From Bacteroidota bacterium (lineage in GTDB: Bacteria; Bacteroidota; Bacteroidia; B-17B0; Aurantibacillaceae), in assembly GCA_003153315.1 (NCBI GenBank), contig PLYA01000100.1, forward strand, positions 1 through 35,602: 35,602 bases of DNA, given 5' to 3'. The notes beneath the pieces were generated by a model. It was not told the origin of the DNA. It did no database searches and saw only the letters and a list, made by a program, of their open reading frames with translations. The translations under genes were made by a program, and so were the position numbers. Positions 1 to 8,375 of the stretch are shown one piece after another. Each line of letters begins with the position of its first letter. Within the stretch, counting starts at the first letter, position 1.

Positions 1-398
1 CTTTGCATAGCTTCAATACCCTTTAGTTTTAAAATATTTTGCATTTTATTAAAGATAAGCTGTATGCCTTCATTAATAGGCTTCACATCGGTAATAGTTT
101 CATTGGCTTTAATACCCCTTTCAAAATCATCAACCACAGGCAGGAAAGATTTAAGCACATCTTCTCCGGCAGTACTCATATATTCAATCCTTTCACGAGC
201 GCTGCGCTTTCTAAAATTGTCATATTCGGCATACAAACGCAGGTATTTATCATTAAGGTCTGCTATTTCTTTCTCCAGTTTTTTAAATTCACCTTCGGCT
301 TGGTTAGCTTCCTTGGCAAATTCCTGAGGAGTTTCCTGCTTAATGGTATTTTCAGAATCGTCTGATACTTGTTCTTCTTTTATAATATCCTTGCTCAT
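1..398 (-). CDS. grpE: GrpE nucleotide exchange factor, 5' part (runs off left edge)
   Basis: Reading the minus strand from the ATG at 396-398 gives 132 residues with no stop before the window edge. An acidic, disordered N-terminus (MSKDIIKEEQ) leads into a long charged coiled coil. It then reaches the GrpE hallmark LYAEYDNFRKRSARE (about residues 54-68), followed by a helix containing FLPVVDDFERGI. GrpE releases ADP from DnaK in the cytoplasmic Hsp70 cycle. The missing C-terminal part would hold the beta-wing domain. In Bacteroidota dnaJ usually follows, which would lie outside the window. A TAnnTTTG-like -7 element lies 22 bases upstream. No CIRCE operator is visible, so HrcA control is not supported here. 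Confidence 0.95.
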   Translation of the reverse strand, partial: MSKDIIKEEQVSDDSENTIKQETPQEFAKEANQAEGEFKKLEKEIADLNDKYLRLYAEYDNFRKRSARERIEYMSTAGEDVLKSFLPVVDDFERGIKANETITDVKPINEGIQLIFNKMQNILKLKGIEAMQ

Positions 399-419
399 AA
401 TACTTTATTTTTAAAGGCG

Positions 420-427
420 CAAAAATA
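420..427 (-). promoter_or_regulatory. -7 promoter element of grpE
   Basis: On the minus strand this reads TATTTTTG, matching the Bacteroidota consensus TAnnTTTG, and implies a leader of about 18 bases. No convincing -33 TTTG is present at the right distance. Confidence 0.5.
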
Positions 428-531
428 CGTCAAATATGTTGCCAGTTAAATGATTTTGAAATTTTGTCAGCTTTATACTGCCTTTACTGAAAAATTGGGT
501 AATTGCAAGCAAAAAGAAACAAGACTTAAGC

Positions 532-539
532 TACCTTTG
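532..539 (+). promoter_or_regulatory. -7 promoter element (TACCTTTG), nearly leaderless
   Basis: TACCTTTG is a perfect TAnnTTTG match ending four bases before the TTG start codon at 544. A transcript from it would begin at or next to the start codon. The nearest upstream TTG (503-505) is 26 bases away, longer than usual. Confidence 0.55.
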
Positions 540-543
540 CATT

Positions 544-1515
544 TTGGCAGCTTCTACTAAAAATATTACCTCTATACTTATAAAAGCCTTTATCGGCATA
601 GCCTGCTTAGGGCTTTTGGCACAAAGACTTTACCAATCGTATTCTGCAGAGAATATGGCTTCGGTAATCACTATTTTTAATAAGCATAATACCCTATTGA
701 TAGTTTTGGCTGGGGTACTGATGTTCTTAAACTGGGGGATTGAGGTATATAAATGGGGCTTGATTACGCAACCCATGGAAATAATTCCCAAGGGTAAGCT
801 TTGGCAATCTGTTTGGATGGGTGTTTGCATTGGTAATCTTACCCCGGGCAGATTGGGCGAGTTTGCCGGGCGAGTATTGGTTTTTAAACCTGAAAACCGA
901 GCCAAAGGAACCGCCCTGCATTTTGTAAACGGCGTTACCCAATTAGTAGCCAATATCGTGGTTGGCTGCGCAGGCTTGTTAGGCTTTTCATCATTGATAG
1001 ATAAAAGTTACTTTACGCTTATGTTGATAGCAGAGATTATCATATTAATTGCTTTTATATTGTTTTTAGTTAGGATAAATAAGATAGTAAAATGGCTACA
1101 GAATTTGTCTTTCCTTAAAAAGTATGACTTTACCCATTTAGAAATTGAAGGAAAACTGCTCCTAAGGTTACTCTTTCTATCTACCATAAGGTACTTTGTA
1201 TTCTTTATTCAGTTTTATTTATTGCTAATTGCCTGTGGAGTTCATGGCAACACCTATCATATCTTCGGGGCCATCGCTATTATGTATCTTTTACTTAGCA
1301 CCATCCCCATGATTAGTGTAATAGAAGTCGCTATAAGGGCTTTTATTATTGTATTACTGTTTGGTAGTTTTGGTTCTAACGATTGGGAATTATCGGTTGC
1401 CTCTACTTTACTCTGGGTCATCAATATTGTCCTTCCATCGGTTGTGGGTTACGTGTTTTTGGTAAGAAATAAATTTACATTCGGCACAAAACAACGTAAA
1501 CATGATTTGGCTTGA
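544..1515 (+). CDS. LPG synthase TM-family integral membrane protein (UPF0104-like)
   Basis: 323 residues, almost entirely hydrophobic, with about eight predicted membrane spans (the first around 8-27, the second around 49-67). The motif GNLTPGRLGEFAGR (97-110) matches the conserved TPGRxGE signature of the transmembrane domain of lysylphosphatidylglycerol synthase/UPF0104 proteins. There is no soluble aminoacyl-transferase domain, so this is the stand-alone membrane (flippase-like) form; the substrate cannot be told. I accept the TTG start because the first membrane helix begins within 10 residues and the next ATG would remove it. The 3' end overlaps the next gene by 14 bases, indicating translational coupling with the glycosyltransferase. 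Confidence 0.8.
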   Translation: MAASTKNITSILIKAFIGIACLGLLAQRLYQSYSAENMASVITIFNKHNTLLIVLAGVLMFLNWGIEVYKWGLITQPMEIIPKGKLWQSVWMGVCIGNLTPGRLGEFAGRVLVFKPENRAKGTALHFVNGVTQLVANIVVGCAGLLGFSSLIDKSYFTLMLIAEIIILIAFILFLVRINKIVKWLQNLSFLKKYDFTHLEIEGKLLLRLLFLSTIRYFVFFIQFYLLLIACGVHGNTYHIFGAIAIMYLLLSTIPMISVIEVAIRAFIIVLLFGSFGSNDWELSVASTLLWVINIVLPSVVGYVFLVRNKFTFGTKQRKHDLA

Positions 1516-2638
1516 TATATTGGTTATTACAGTCCTTTCTATCTACACCATATTCATTTTTGTGCCTGTTTTTGTTTTACTATTTGAAAAGAAAGAAAAT
1601 ACTGATTTATCTGGTTTTATACCTAAAGAAAAAGTAAGTATTATCATTCCTTTTAGAAACGAAGCGCACACTGTTTTAAATTGCCTGAAAGGAATTACAG
1701 AGCAAGATTTTCCTAAAGAACTAACCGAGATTATTTTAGTGGATGATAATTCAGATGACAATACCCGACAACTTGCAGAAATTTTTTTGAAAGAAAGACA
1801 AGTAACTTACAAGTTGATTAATTTGGAAGAACATAATCTTACAGGGAAAAAAACTGCTATTGAGCAGGCCATTTCAATAGCTTCAGGAAGTATTATCATT
1901 ACCCGTGATGCGGATACTTATTCTAAAAGTAAACTTTGGCTAAAAAGTATAGCTTATTACTTAAATGCCTCAAATACTGATTTGCTAATACCACCTGTTA
2001 TTCTTTCGGGAACATCCTTTATCCAAATTTTTCAGCGGTTTGAGAATATGGCTATTATCTACATAGGTTATGCCTTTGCAAAAATTAAACTACCCTTTGT
2101 ATGCAGCGGGGCTAATCTGGCATATAAAAAGGATAGCTTTCTAAAAGCAAATCCTTATAAAGACAATAAACACATAGCTTCGGGAGATGACATGTTCTTA
2201 TTGCAAAGTTTTATAAAAGAAGGTTTTTCTGTCTCATCAACTAAAAACAGTACTATGGTTGTTTATACTAATGCAGAAGAATCTTTTAAATCTTTAATCA
2301 ACCAACGCTTACGATGGATTTCTAAAGCAAAAAATCTTAACATAAAAACAGCTTGGAGTATAGCTTCTTTATTAGTTTTAACTAATTTATTCGTTTTTAT
2401 TTGCTTTATTTTGAATGTATTTAGTGGCGTTAATATCAGGTTTTGTCTATTTGCCCTATTATACAAATGCATAATTGATTTTTTGTTGTTATTTTTAGCC
2501 GCTATTATGTTTAAACAAAAACTAAACTTTGTACTTTATATTCCTGCCTTTATAGCAAACTTATTTTATGTTCCGTTTATAACAATGGCATCAATCAGAA
2601 AAAAATCCAGTTGGAAGGGTCGTAATATTAGTGGCTAA
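1502..2638 (+). CDS. Membrane-anchored GT2-family glycosyltransferase
   Basis: 378 residues. An N-terminal membrane helix (about 6-28) is followed by a GT-A fold starting VSIIIPFRNE (45-54) and ILVDDNSDD (78-86). The metal-binding DAD is at 136-138, the acceptor-side GDD at 228-230 and the QRLRW (QxxRW) motif at 268-272. The last 90 residues hold two or three further membrane helices. This is the layout of processive or polyprenyl-linked GT2 enzymes that face the cytoplasm and build glycolipids or envelope glycans. The sugar and acceptor cannot be inferred. Its ATG overlaps the preceding gene by 14 bases and its stop overlaps the next gene's GTG start by 8, so all three are one translation-coupled operon. 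Confidence 0.88.
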   Translation: MIWLDILVITVLSIYTIFIFVPVFVLLFEKKENTDLSGFIPKEKVSIIIPFRNEAHTVLNCLKGITEQDFPKELTEIILVDDNSDDNTRQLAEIFLKERQVTYKLINLEEHNLTGKKTAIEQAISIASGSIIITRDADTYSKSKLWLKSIAYYLNASNTDLLIPPVILSGTSFIQIFQRFENMAIIYIGYAFAKIKLPFVCSGANLAYKKDSFLKANPYKDNKHIASGDDMFLLQSFIKEGFSVSSTKNSTMVVYTNAEESFKSLINQRLRWISKAKNLNIKTAWSIASLLVLTNLFVFICFILNVFSGVNIRFCLFALLYKCIIDFLLLFLAAIMFKQKLNFVLYIPAFIANLFYVPFITMASIRKKSSWKGRNISG

Positions 2639-3884
2639 CGAAGAAATACATATCGAGAAAGCACGCTCTCTTAGCCAAATGGCTTGGAAACGCTTTAAGC
2701 GAAATACGCTTGGTATGTGTGGTTTAGTTGCAATTAGCATTTCTGTCTTTATTTTTATTGCCGGTTATTTAATAACTCCTGATTCTACCCCTGATAGTAA
2801 TGACCAAAAACCTGAGCTTCAGATTAAACCACCGGGCTTTTGCATTCGTATGCTTAAAATCCGTAAAAACGAAGAAGTGCACCATGTAAACTGGTTTATG
2901 AAAATGCTATTCGGCCAACAAAGTGATTATACATATGTTACTATGTATGACTATACTTTCTCAGGTAATGATATTGTAGTGGAAGAATATACTGGAAATG
3001 AACCAAACCGAGGCACAAAATTGCGCTATAATCTGGCAGATGTTATTTATGACATAAATTATAATCTTCCCGTAAAAAATGATGAGCATACAGGTATGAT
3101 TGAGTTTTATCAATATGGTACCAATCAAAAATTATCCGCATCAGTAACCGATTTAAGAACTGAAGTAGAAAAGAATAATATCGTTACCAAGAAATTTATT
3201 TTAGGCACCGATCGTTTAGGCAGAGATATGCTAAGCCGTATGCTTATTGGTACGCGTATTTCATTGTCTGTCGGATTTATTGCTGTGGTTATATCCTTAT
3301 TTATAGGTGTTGTGCTGGGTGCTTTAGCGGGCTATTATCGAGGTTGGGTTGACGATGTTATTATGTGGGTAATTAATGTAGTTTGGTCTATACCAACTAT
3401 GTTGTTAGTTATTGCCATTACGCTTGTTTTAGGAAAAGGTTTTTGGCAGGTATTTGTGGCGGTAGGATTAACCATGTGGGTAGAAGTAGCCCGTATTGTG
3501 CGCGGACAGGTAATGAGCTTGCGCGAAAAAGAATTTGTGGAAGCCGGAAGGGCCTTGGGTTATAGAAATAGAAGATTGATATTTAAACATATTTTACCTA
3601 ATGTCATGGGGCCTGTAATAGTTATATCTGCATCAAATTTTGCAAATGCTATTTTAACCGAAGCGGGATTGAGCTTTTTGGGTATTGGAGCACAACCTCC
3701 TATGGCAAGCTGGGGTAAGATGATTAATGATCATCGACCTTTTATTTTTACACCCGATGCTTTTTACCTTGCCTTTATACCCGGTATAGCTATTATGGTT
3801 TTAGTACTTGCCTTTATGCTGGTAGGTAATGCCTTGCGCGATGCAATAGATTCTAAAACAGTAGATACAGCACACGTTGTTTAA
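2631..3884 (+). CDS. OppC/DppC-type ABC transporter permease with long periplasmic insert
   Basis: 417 residues. An N-terminal helix (about 27-48) is followed by about 140 polar residues before the permease core starts at GTDRLGRDMLSR (192-203), the usual OppC signature. The core has about five helices and the cytoplasmic EAA loop EFVEAGRALGYRNRR (301-315), which docks on the ATPase subunit. It ends with the typical LSFLGIGAQPPMASWG segment. The family imports oligopeptides, dipeptides or nickel in Gram-negatives; no ATPase, OppB or binding protein is encoded nearby, so its partners must be elsewhere. Enlarged loops after the first helix are, to my knowledge, common in Bacteroidota members. 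The GTG start overlaps the upstream stop. Confidence 0.92.
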   Translation: MANEEIHIEKARSLSQMAWKRFKRNTLGMCGLVAISISVFIFIAGYLITPDSTPDSNDQKPELQIKPPGFCIRMLKIRKNEEVHHVNWFMKMLFGQQSDYTYVTMYDYTFSGNDIVVEEYTGNEPNRGTKLRYNLADVIYDINYNLPVKNDEHTGMIEFYQYGTNQKLSASVTDLRTEVEKNNIVTKKFILGTDRLGRDMLSRMLIGTRISLSVGFIAVVISLFIGVVLGALAGYYRGWVDDVIMWVINVVWSIPTMLLVIAITLVLGKGFWQVFVAVGLTMWVEVARIVRGQVMSLREKEFVEAGRALGYRNRRLIFKHILPNVMGPVIVISASNFANAILTEAGLSFLGIGAQPPMASWGKMINDHRPFIFTPDAFYLAFIPGIAIMVLVLAFMLVGNALRDAIDSKTVDTAHVV

Positions 3885-3890
3885 TTAATC

Positions 3891-4334
3891 TTAACCATTC
3901 TTTAGCTTCTCTTTCCACTCGGCGGGTATTGCTATGGTTTGCTTTTTGGTATAATTCATACAAACCAAAACAGTAGTGGCTATGGCGCAAATAACTTCTT
4001 CCTTATTAGCTGTTTTTACCAAAAGATGTTCTACATCAAAACTCTTGGTTCCTGTTTTAGCAATACGCACATATGCTTTAATATCATCACGTAAATAAAC
4101 AGGATTAAAGTAATCTATATCTGTATGAGCTATTATTAACCCTCTTTCAAACCAATTATCCTGCTGCCCAATTATATCATCAAAAAAGTTAGTACGGGCA
4201 ATTTCAAAGTAGGATAAAATAGTAGCATTATTTACATGCCCCATTTTATCAATATCTACAAAACGTATTTGTATGGGGGTACTGTGTTTATAATTACTAC
4301 TATTTATTTGTGTAAAGTTTTTTTTAGTGCGCAT
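3891..4334 (-). CDS. Hotdog-fold acyl-CoA thioesterase (4HBT/YbgC-FadM type)
   Basis: 147 residues from the ATG at 4334. TPIQIRFVDIDKMGHVNN (19-36) is the active-site region of the 4-hydroxybenzoyl-CoA thioesterase family, with Asp27 and the GHVNN turn on the hotdog helix. FARxxF-like aromatic residues and a C-terminal sheet follow. Such enzymes hydrolyse acyl-CoA thioesters in the cytoplasm; the acyl chain is not predictable. An in-frame TTG at 4388 would add 18 residues (ISCSICPSIL) that are not typical of the family, so I prefer the ATG. The gene converges with the OppC gene, with 6 bases between their stops, and follows the tonB gene in the same direction after a 150-base gap. Confidence 0.85.
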   Translation of the reverse strand: MRTKKNFTQINSSNYKHSTPIQIRFVDIDKMGHVNNATILSYFEIARTNFFDDIIGQQDNWFERGLIIAHTDIDYFNPVYLRDDIKAYVRIAKTGTKSFDVEHLLVKTANKEEVICAIATTVLVCMNYTKKQTIAIPAEWKEKLKNG

Positions 4335-4480
4335 ACTCGATGTAATATTTAATATGCTAGGGCATATTGAACAACTAATTTCACCCAAACAATCCGTTTT
4401 AAATTAACTTGTCTAAGTATTTGGGAAGTTTATAAATCCACCTTGTTTAGAGTATTTTTTTCTTTATATCATTTGTAAAC

Positions 4481-5320
4481 TTAAAACTGGAATTTAAATA
4501 CAATAGTGCCTTTTTGCTCTTCGTATTTATCATCGGGGCTAAATTTAGCCTGTAGGGCAGCTTGCCTTGCTTTTGATTTTAATACCTGACTGGATGTGGT
4601 GGTTCCTTTGCCGTTAGGGTCGGCATTAGTTACATTGCCTTGTTTGTCAACAGTAATATGTACTACTACTATACCTTCTTCTTTCCCATCACTTACTTTT
4701 GGCGGAGGCACTAGTATCTTTCTTCCTTTCAAACTAAAACCACTACCTCCCGGGCCTTTACCATGCCCGGTAAAATCGGGGTTATTGCCCGTACCGCCTT
4801 TGCCATGTGTATCGGGGTTTCCATCCGGAGAGCCTTCGTTACCCGCCTCGCCGGAGTTGCCATCTCCCCCACCCTGTGCTTTATTTTTATTGGTTTTGTA
4901 GGCGTTCAATAATTTTTTAGCAGCTTCCACCTCTTCTTCTTTCTGTATTTCTTCTTTGGTTTTGGTAGGGGTAATAACTGTTTTATTATTTTTTATTTTT
5001 GGGTTATTATTTTTCTTCTCTAAAACAGCCTCTCCAGTTTTGTAATCATCCTCTTTGGCATCACTCTCCTCTGCTTTGGCCGAAGAGCTTTTATCTACCA
5101 CTACGCTGGTAGCATCGCCAATAGCAGGGCCTTCTACATTACCGGTTCCTTCATTATAAATACCAAAATTAATTTCCTCACCTCCGTCTTCAGAAAGCGG
5201 AAAAGGAGGATTTGGAGTAATTATTTTATACAGCAATAAAAACAAAAACAATAATGCCATAATCAGCAGGGTTATAATACCTGCCGTGGCTCTGTCTTTA
5301 TTGGTGGGTGTGGCAATCAT
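4481..5320 (-). CDS. tonB: TonB-type energy transducer
   Basis: 279 residues. A single N-terminal membrane helix (about 13-32) is followed by a low-complexity periplasmic linker rich in Glu, Lys, Asn and Gly (about 45-195). The C-terminal TonB-like domain (about 205-279) contains KQGNVTNADPNG and ends in FKFQF. It is last in an exbB-exbD-tonB cluster, 2 bases after exbD, which supports the role: coupling the ExbB/ExbD proton channel to outer-membrane TonB-dependent transporters. The linker is Gly/Asn-rich where classical TonB is Pro-rich, and the PPP at about 202-204 directly before the domain is typical of Bacteroidota TonBs. Confidence 0.88.
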   Translation of the reverse strand: MIATPTNKDRATAGIITLLIMALLFLFLLLYKIITPNPPFPLSEDGGEEINFGIYNEGTGNVEGPAIGDATSVVVDKSSSAKAEESDAKEDDYKTGEAVLEKKNNNPKIKNNKTVITPTKTKEEIQKEEEVEAAKKLLNAYKTNKNKAQGGGDGNSGEAGNEGSPDGNPDTHGKGGTGNNPDFTGHGKGPGGSGFSLKGRKILVPPPKVSDGKEEGIVVVHITVDKQGNVTNADPNGKGTTTSSQVLKSKARQAALQAKFSPDDKYEEQKGTIVFKFQF

Positions 5321-5322
5321 AC

Positions 5323-5733
5323 TTAGTTAGCATTTGTTGGCTTGGTGGCTAATACGGGCTTGCATTTTAACCTGTCGCATACTTGCAAAATATCTACTTC
5401 ATCTTGTATAGATAAGTCTTTATCAAGGTGCATAACCAAAACAGGTTCCACTTTTCCTTTAATTTTATCGGCAATTACACTTTCCATATTAGATAGGGTT
5501 ACTTCTTTGTTATCTACGTAGTATTTTCTATCACTAGTAACGGCAAGATGTACCGGTTTATTGTTCTTACTAATATCTTGTCGTGGTTTTGAGCTTGCCA
5601 GGTTAACCTTTATAGAGTTAGGACTAACCATGGTTGACAATATCAAAAAGAAAAGCAGCAGAAAGAACATAATGTCATTCAGCGAATCGGTAGATACTTC
5701 TGCTTCTCTATGTTTGCGGCGTAAACCTCTCAT
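5323..5733 (-). CDS. exbD: ExbD/TolR biopolymer transport protein
   Basis: 136 residues: a basic cytoplasmic tail (MRGLRRKHRE), one membrane helix (about 20-36) and a periplasmic domain. Asp20 in STDSLNDIMFF occupies the position of the proton-carrying Asp at the start of the ExbD/TolR helix. The periplasmic part shows the usual alternating pattern ending with a Cys-containing helix (ILQVCDRLKCKPV). It lies 12 bases downstream of exbB and 2 bases upstream of tonB on the same strand. Many Bacteroidota TonB loci have two exbD copies; only one is present here. Confidence 0.9.
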   Translation of the reverse strand: MRGLRRKHREAEVSTDSLNDIMFFLLLFFLILSTMVSPNSIKVNLASSKPRQDISKNNKPVHLAVTSDRKYYVDNKEVTLSNMESVIADKIKGKVEPVLVMHLDKDLSIQDEVDILQVCDRLKCKPVLATKPTNAN

Positions 5734-5745
5734 ACTATTTAGTTT

Positions 5746-6477
5746 TTAAGCACCCGGTTCGTTAAGAATATCTAAGAATTTCATTTTGGTTTCTTCCATG
5801 CGATGTGCCAGTTTATCTAAGCGGGCATTTAACCAATGATAGGCCACAAAGGCAAGCACACCTACCACCAAACCACTGGCAGAGCTTATCATCTTTTCAT
5901 ACAATCCGGTTGATATAACGCTTATTTCTACTGTACCCGCAAGAGCTATATCATAAAATATCTTTACCACCCCTATGATGGTACCTATAAAGCCAAACAT
6001 AGGTGCAATACGCCCTGTAATGTTTAGTATGTTCAATTTCTTTTCTAAATTCCCTAATTGCACAGAAGCGCCTTCTGCCATAGCTTCGCGTATTTCAGCT
6101 ACCGGTTGTCCAATTCGGCTAATGCCTTTCTCAAGCATAAACGCCTCAGGTGTGTTTTGTCCCTGACACATAGCTTTTGCCGATTGCAAATTTCCTTGTT
6201 TAATCAATCCCTGTAAACCTGCTAATAATCCATCATTTCTTTTAGAAGCTTTACTTATAACTAACAATCTTTCTATCAGCACATAAATACTTAATACAAA
6301 AAGGAATGCCATAGGAACCATCATGGGGCCACCTTTCATTACCATCGACAGTAAAGAGAAGCTATCAGGAGGTAATGCCGCTGTTGTGGGTGAATTGGTT
6401 GCTATCTGATGGGTTGTATCTGCTACAGCAGTTGTAACCGTTTGTACTGCTGATGTTATTTGCAATAATATATGCAT
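5746..6477 (-). CDS. exbB: ExbB/TolQ/MotA proton-channel protein
   Basis: 243 residues. The N-terminus is a hydrophilic, Thr/Ala-rich stretch, then helix 1 (about 50-72), a large cytoplasmic loop, and two C-terminal helices. LNITGRIAPMFGFIGTIIGV (151-170) is the family's conserved AP-x-x-G-x-x-GT-x-x-G motif lining the proton path. This protein forms the pentameric inner-membrane stator with ExbD that energises TonB. It is first in the operon; the 180-base divergent region to the MBL gene must hold its promoter, but I could not identify a clear TAnnTTTG on this strand. Confidence 0.92.
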   Translation of the reverse strand: MHILLQITSAVQTVTTAVADTTHQIATNSPTTAALPPDSFSLLSMVMKGGPMMVPMAFLFVLSIYVLIERLLVISKASKRNDGLLAGLQGLIKQGNLQSAKAMCQGQNTPEAFMLEKGISRIGQPVAEIREAMAEGASVQLGNLEKKLNILNITGRIAPMFGFIGTIIGVVKIFYDIALAGTVEISVISTGLYEKMISSASGLVVGVLAFVAYHWLNARLDKLAHRMEETKMKFLDILNEPGA

Positions 6478-6657
6478 GTTAAAATTTTTTGCTAAGATAC
6501 TGGATGAATAAAAGCTTAATTTTTAAGGAAAAACTCTTTTTAAACAATGTCTTGTTAGTTTAAAGGATTAGGTAACAATCTTTCTAATTTGTAAATAAAA
6601 TAAGTATATCTATGTAAAATAAACAGGTTTATTACCTTTACCGCGCAACAAAAAAGG

Positions 6658-7425
6658 GTGGCAGTAAAACTTACATTTTTAGGAACAGGAACTTCTCAGG
6701 GTGTGCCACTTATCGGTTGCGAGTGCAGGGTTTGTCAATCCACAGACTCAAAAGACAAACGTTTACGTACATCTGTTTTAATAGAACATAATGGCAATAC
6801 TTTTGTTATTGATACCGGGCCTGATTTCAGGCAACAAATGCTAAGAGAAAACGTAAAGAATCTTAATGCAGTAGTGTTTACTCATGAACATAAGGATCAT
6901 ATTGCAGGTTTAGATGATGTTCGCGCCTTTAATTTTCTTCAAAAAAAACCTATGGATGTATATGCTACCGAGCGTGTACAAAATGCCATTAAAAGAGAGT
7001 TTGCTTATATTTTTTCTGACGATAAATACCCGGGTATACCCAAAATAGATTTGCATACCATTGCTGATGAACCTTTTACCATTGATGGCACTACTTTTAT
7101 TCCTATTACGGTAATGCATCATAAATTACCTGTTAAAGCGTTTAGGGTTGGAAAGATTACATACATAACCGATGCTAATTTTATTACCGAAGAAGAAAAG
7201 GGGAAAATCAAAGGTTCTGAAATTATTATAGTGAATGCGCTAAGAAAAGAAGAACATATCTCTCATTATACCTTTAACGAAGCAATTGACTTAATGTTTG
7301 AATTAAAACCAAAACTAGCTTATTTTACTCATATTTCTCATCAATTAGGTTTGCATAAAGAAATACTTAATGAATTACCCGACTGGATACAACCTGCTTA
7401 TGACGGGCTTTGTTTAGAAGTTTAA
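6658..7425 (+). CDS. MBL-fold metallohydrolase, PhnP-like
   Basis: 255 residues with the beta-lactamase-fold phosphodiesterase pattern: FLGTGTSQGVP (7-17), a CxxxxC element (C21, C23, C26), TGPDFR, and the dinuclear metal site THEHKDH (75-81). Further ligands follow in ITDANF and a C-terminal FTHISHQ. This arrangement matches PhnP-like proteins, which hydrolyse cyclic phosphodiesters; no phosphonate genes are nearby, so the substrate is open. I use the GTG at 6658, which sits directly before the first beta strand; no ATG is available. The upstream TACCTTTA (6633-6640) is a one-mismatch -7 element. Confidence 0.88.
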   Translation: MAVKLTFLGTGTSQGVPLIGCECRVCQSTDSKDKRLRTSVLIEHNGNTFVIDTGPDFRQQMLRENVKNLNAVVFTHEHKDHIAGLDDVRAFNFLQKKPMDVYATERVQNAIKREFAYIFSDDKYPGIPKIDLHTIADEPFTIDGTTFIPITVMHHKLPVKAFRVGKITYITDANFITEEEKGKIKGSEIIIVNALRKEEHISHYTFNEAIDLMFELKPKLAYFTHISHQLGLHKEILNELPDWIQPAYDGLCLEV

Positions 7426-7456
7426 TAATCTGTTAATCTATTTATAAAAATGACAC

Positions 7457-7464
7457 TATATTTG
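7457..7464 (+). promoter_or_regulatory. -7 promoter element of first mini-lipoprotein gene
   Basis: TATATTTG is a perfect TAnnTTTG match 32 bases before the ATG at 7496; no good -33 TTG is seen. Confidence 0.5.
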
Positions 7465-7495
7465 GAAAATATTTTAACTAATTAAAAATACGTTT

Positions 7496-7717
7496 ATGAA
7501 TAAAATTATCTTTTCACTAGTTATAGTTACTGCTTTATCGACGGCTTCGTGCAAAAAAAATTATAATTGTAATTGTGTGGCAACACTTAGCGGAGGTCAA
7601 ACTACAAATGTTACAACAGTAATTAATAACACAAAATCTAAAGCTCAAAAAGCTTGTACTGATTTAGAATCTTCTTCTACTGTTGGCAATGAAACAATTG
7701 TTTGTTCTATTAAATAA
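7496..7717 (+). CDS. Cys-rich mini-lipoprotein, copy 1
   Basis: 73 residues. A signal peptide ends in the lipobox STASC (Cys19), so this should be a lipid-anchored envelope protein of about 54 mature residues. Besides the lipidated Cys there are four more: Cys25 and Cys27 (YNCNC), one in KSKAQKAC, and one in the terminal VCSIK. The same spacing recurs in five other proteins in the window (starts 7766, 8125, 8499, 31002, 31316), defining a paralogous family whose four mature cysteines could form two disulfides. I do not recognise a named family. It has its own TAnnTTTG promoter and precedes copy 2 by 48 bases. Confidence 0.85.
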   Translation: MNKIIFSLVIVTALSTASCKKNYNCNCVATLSGGQTTNVTTVINNTKSKAQKACTDLESSSTVGNETIVCSIK

Positions 7718-7765
7718 TTAATTTTATTTTTTTATCAGATTCAAAAAAACTCATTTAACTTTTAG

Positions 7766-7987
7766 ATGGAAAAACTTATCTTGTTATTAATCATAGTATT
7801 TGCTTTAACAACGGCTTCTTGTAAAAAGAGTTATAATTGCGTATGTACCATTATTCAACCCGGGGCAGCCAATATAAATATTGCAACTATAGTTAATGAT
7901 ACTAAGTCAAGAGCTGCAACAGCTTGTTATGGTATAGCCAAGGCTATAGATGGGGGGGGCAGTGTTTCTGTTTGTTCCATTCAATAA
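7766..7987 (+). CDS. Cys-rich mini-lipoprotein, copy 2, with internal G8 tract
   Basis: 73 residues. Lipobox TTASC (Cys19), then KKSYNCVC, TKSRAATAC and a terminal SVCSIQ, so the family's four mature cysteines are all kept. The middle of the protein is variable, as in the other copies. A run of eight G (7952-7959) encodes part of DGGGS just before the last Cys-containing strand. A slip of one base there would remove the terminal Cys. Function unknown; likely anchored in the inner or outer membrane through its lipid. It lies 48 bases after copy 1 with no promoter seen between, so they are probably co-transcribed. Confidence 0.83.
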   Translation: MEKLILLLIIVFALTTASCKKSYNCVCTIIQPGAANINIATIVNDTKSRAATACYGIAKAIDGGGSVSVCSIQ

Positions 7988-8061
7988 TTTATTAACTTAC
8001 TTATAACAAAAAGCAGAATATTACCTCAATGTTAAGGCAATATTAAATTATAAAAATATTT

Positions 8062-8092
8062 TTTGCATTTATTAAAACTAATATTAATTTTG
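8062..8092 (+). promoter_or_regulatory. Bacteroidota promoter of mini-lipoprotein copy 3
   Basis: TTTG (8062-8065), 19 bases, then TAATTTTG (8085-8092): a full match to the -33/-7 consensus with ideal spacing, 32 bases before the ATG at 8125. Confidence 0.75.
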
Positions 8093-8124
8093 TCACATAT
8101 TAACCAATTAAAAAAATCATTTTT

Positions 8125-8355
8125 ATGAAAAAAGTTATTTTATCATTAGTTGTAGTTGCTGCTTTATCAACAGTTTCTTGCAAAAAGAATTACACTTGCC
8201 AATGCACAACTACATATAGTGGTGTTTTCGCTGGAACTCCAAATACTGTAACAAACACAACAATTGACAACACTAAGTCAAAAGCTAAAACTGCATGTGA
8301 TGGTTTGTCATCTACTGTAGCTGGTGCTTCTAGTACTACTTGCGCTATTCAGTAA
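8125..8355 (+). CDS. Cys-rich mini-lipoprotein, copy 3
   Basis: 76 residues, closest to copy 1. Signal peptide with lipobox STVSC (Cys19), then KKNYTCQC, NTKSKAKTAC and terminal TTCAIQ. All four mature cysteines are conserved while the Thr/Ser-rich centre varies. It is bracketed by its own strong promoter (8062-8092) and a strong intrinsic terminator (8376-8410), so it is a monocistronic unit and likely well expressed. The role is unknown; the mature chain of about 57 residues is too short for a typical enzyme and suggests a structural or binding protein of the envelope. Confidence 0.87.
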   Translation: MKKVILSLVVVAALSTVSCKKNYTCQCTTTYSGVFAGTPNTVTNTTIDNTKSKAKTACDGLSSTVAGASSTTCAIQ

Positions 8356-8375
8356 ATCAATTTTATTGTTTTAGT

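Noticed and set aside
399..531. CIRCE operator or heat-shock element for grpE
   Set aside because: No TTAGCACTC-type inverted repeat is present in the upstream region.
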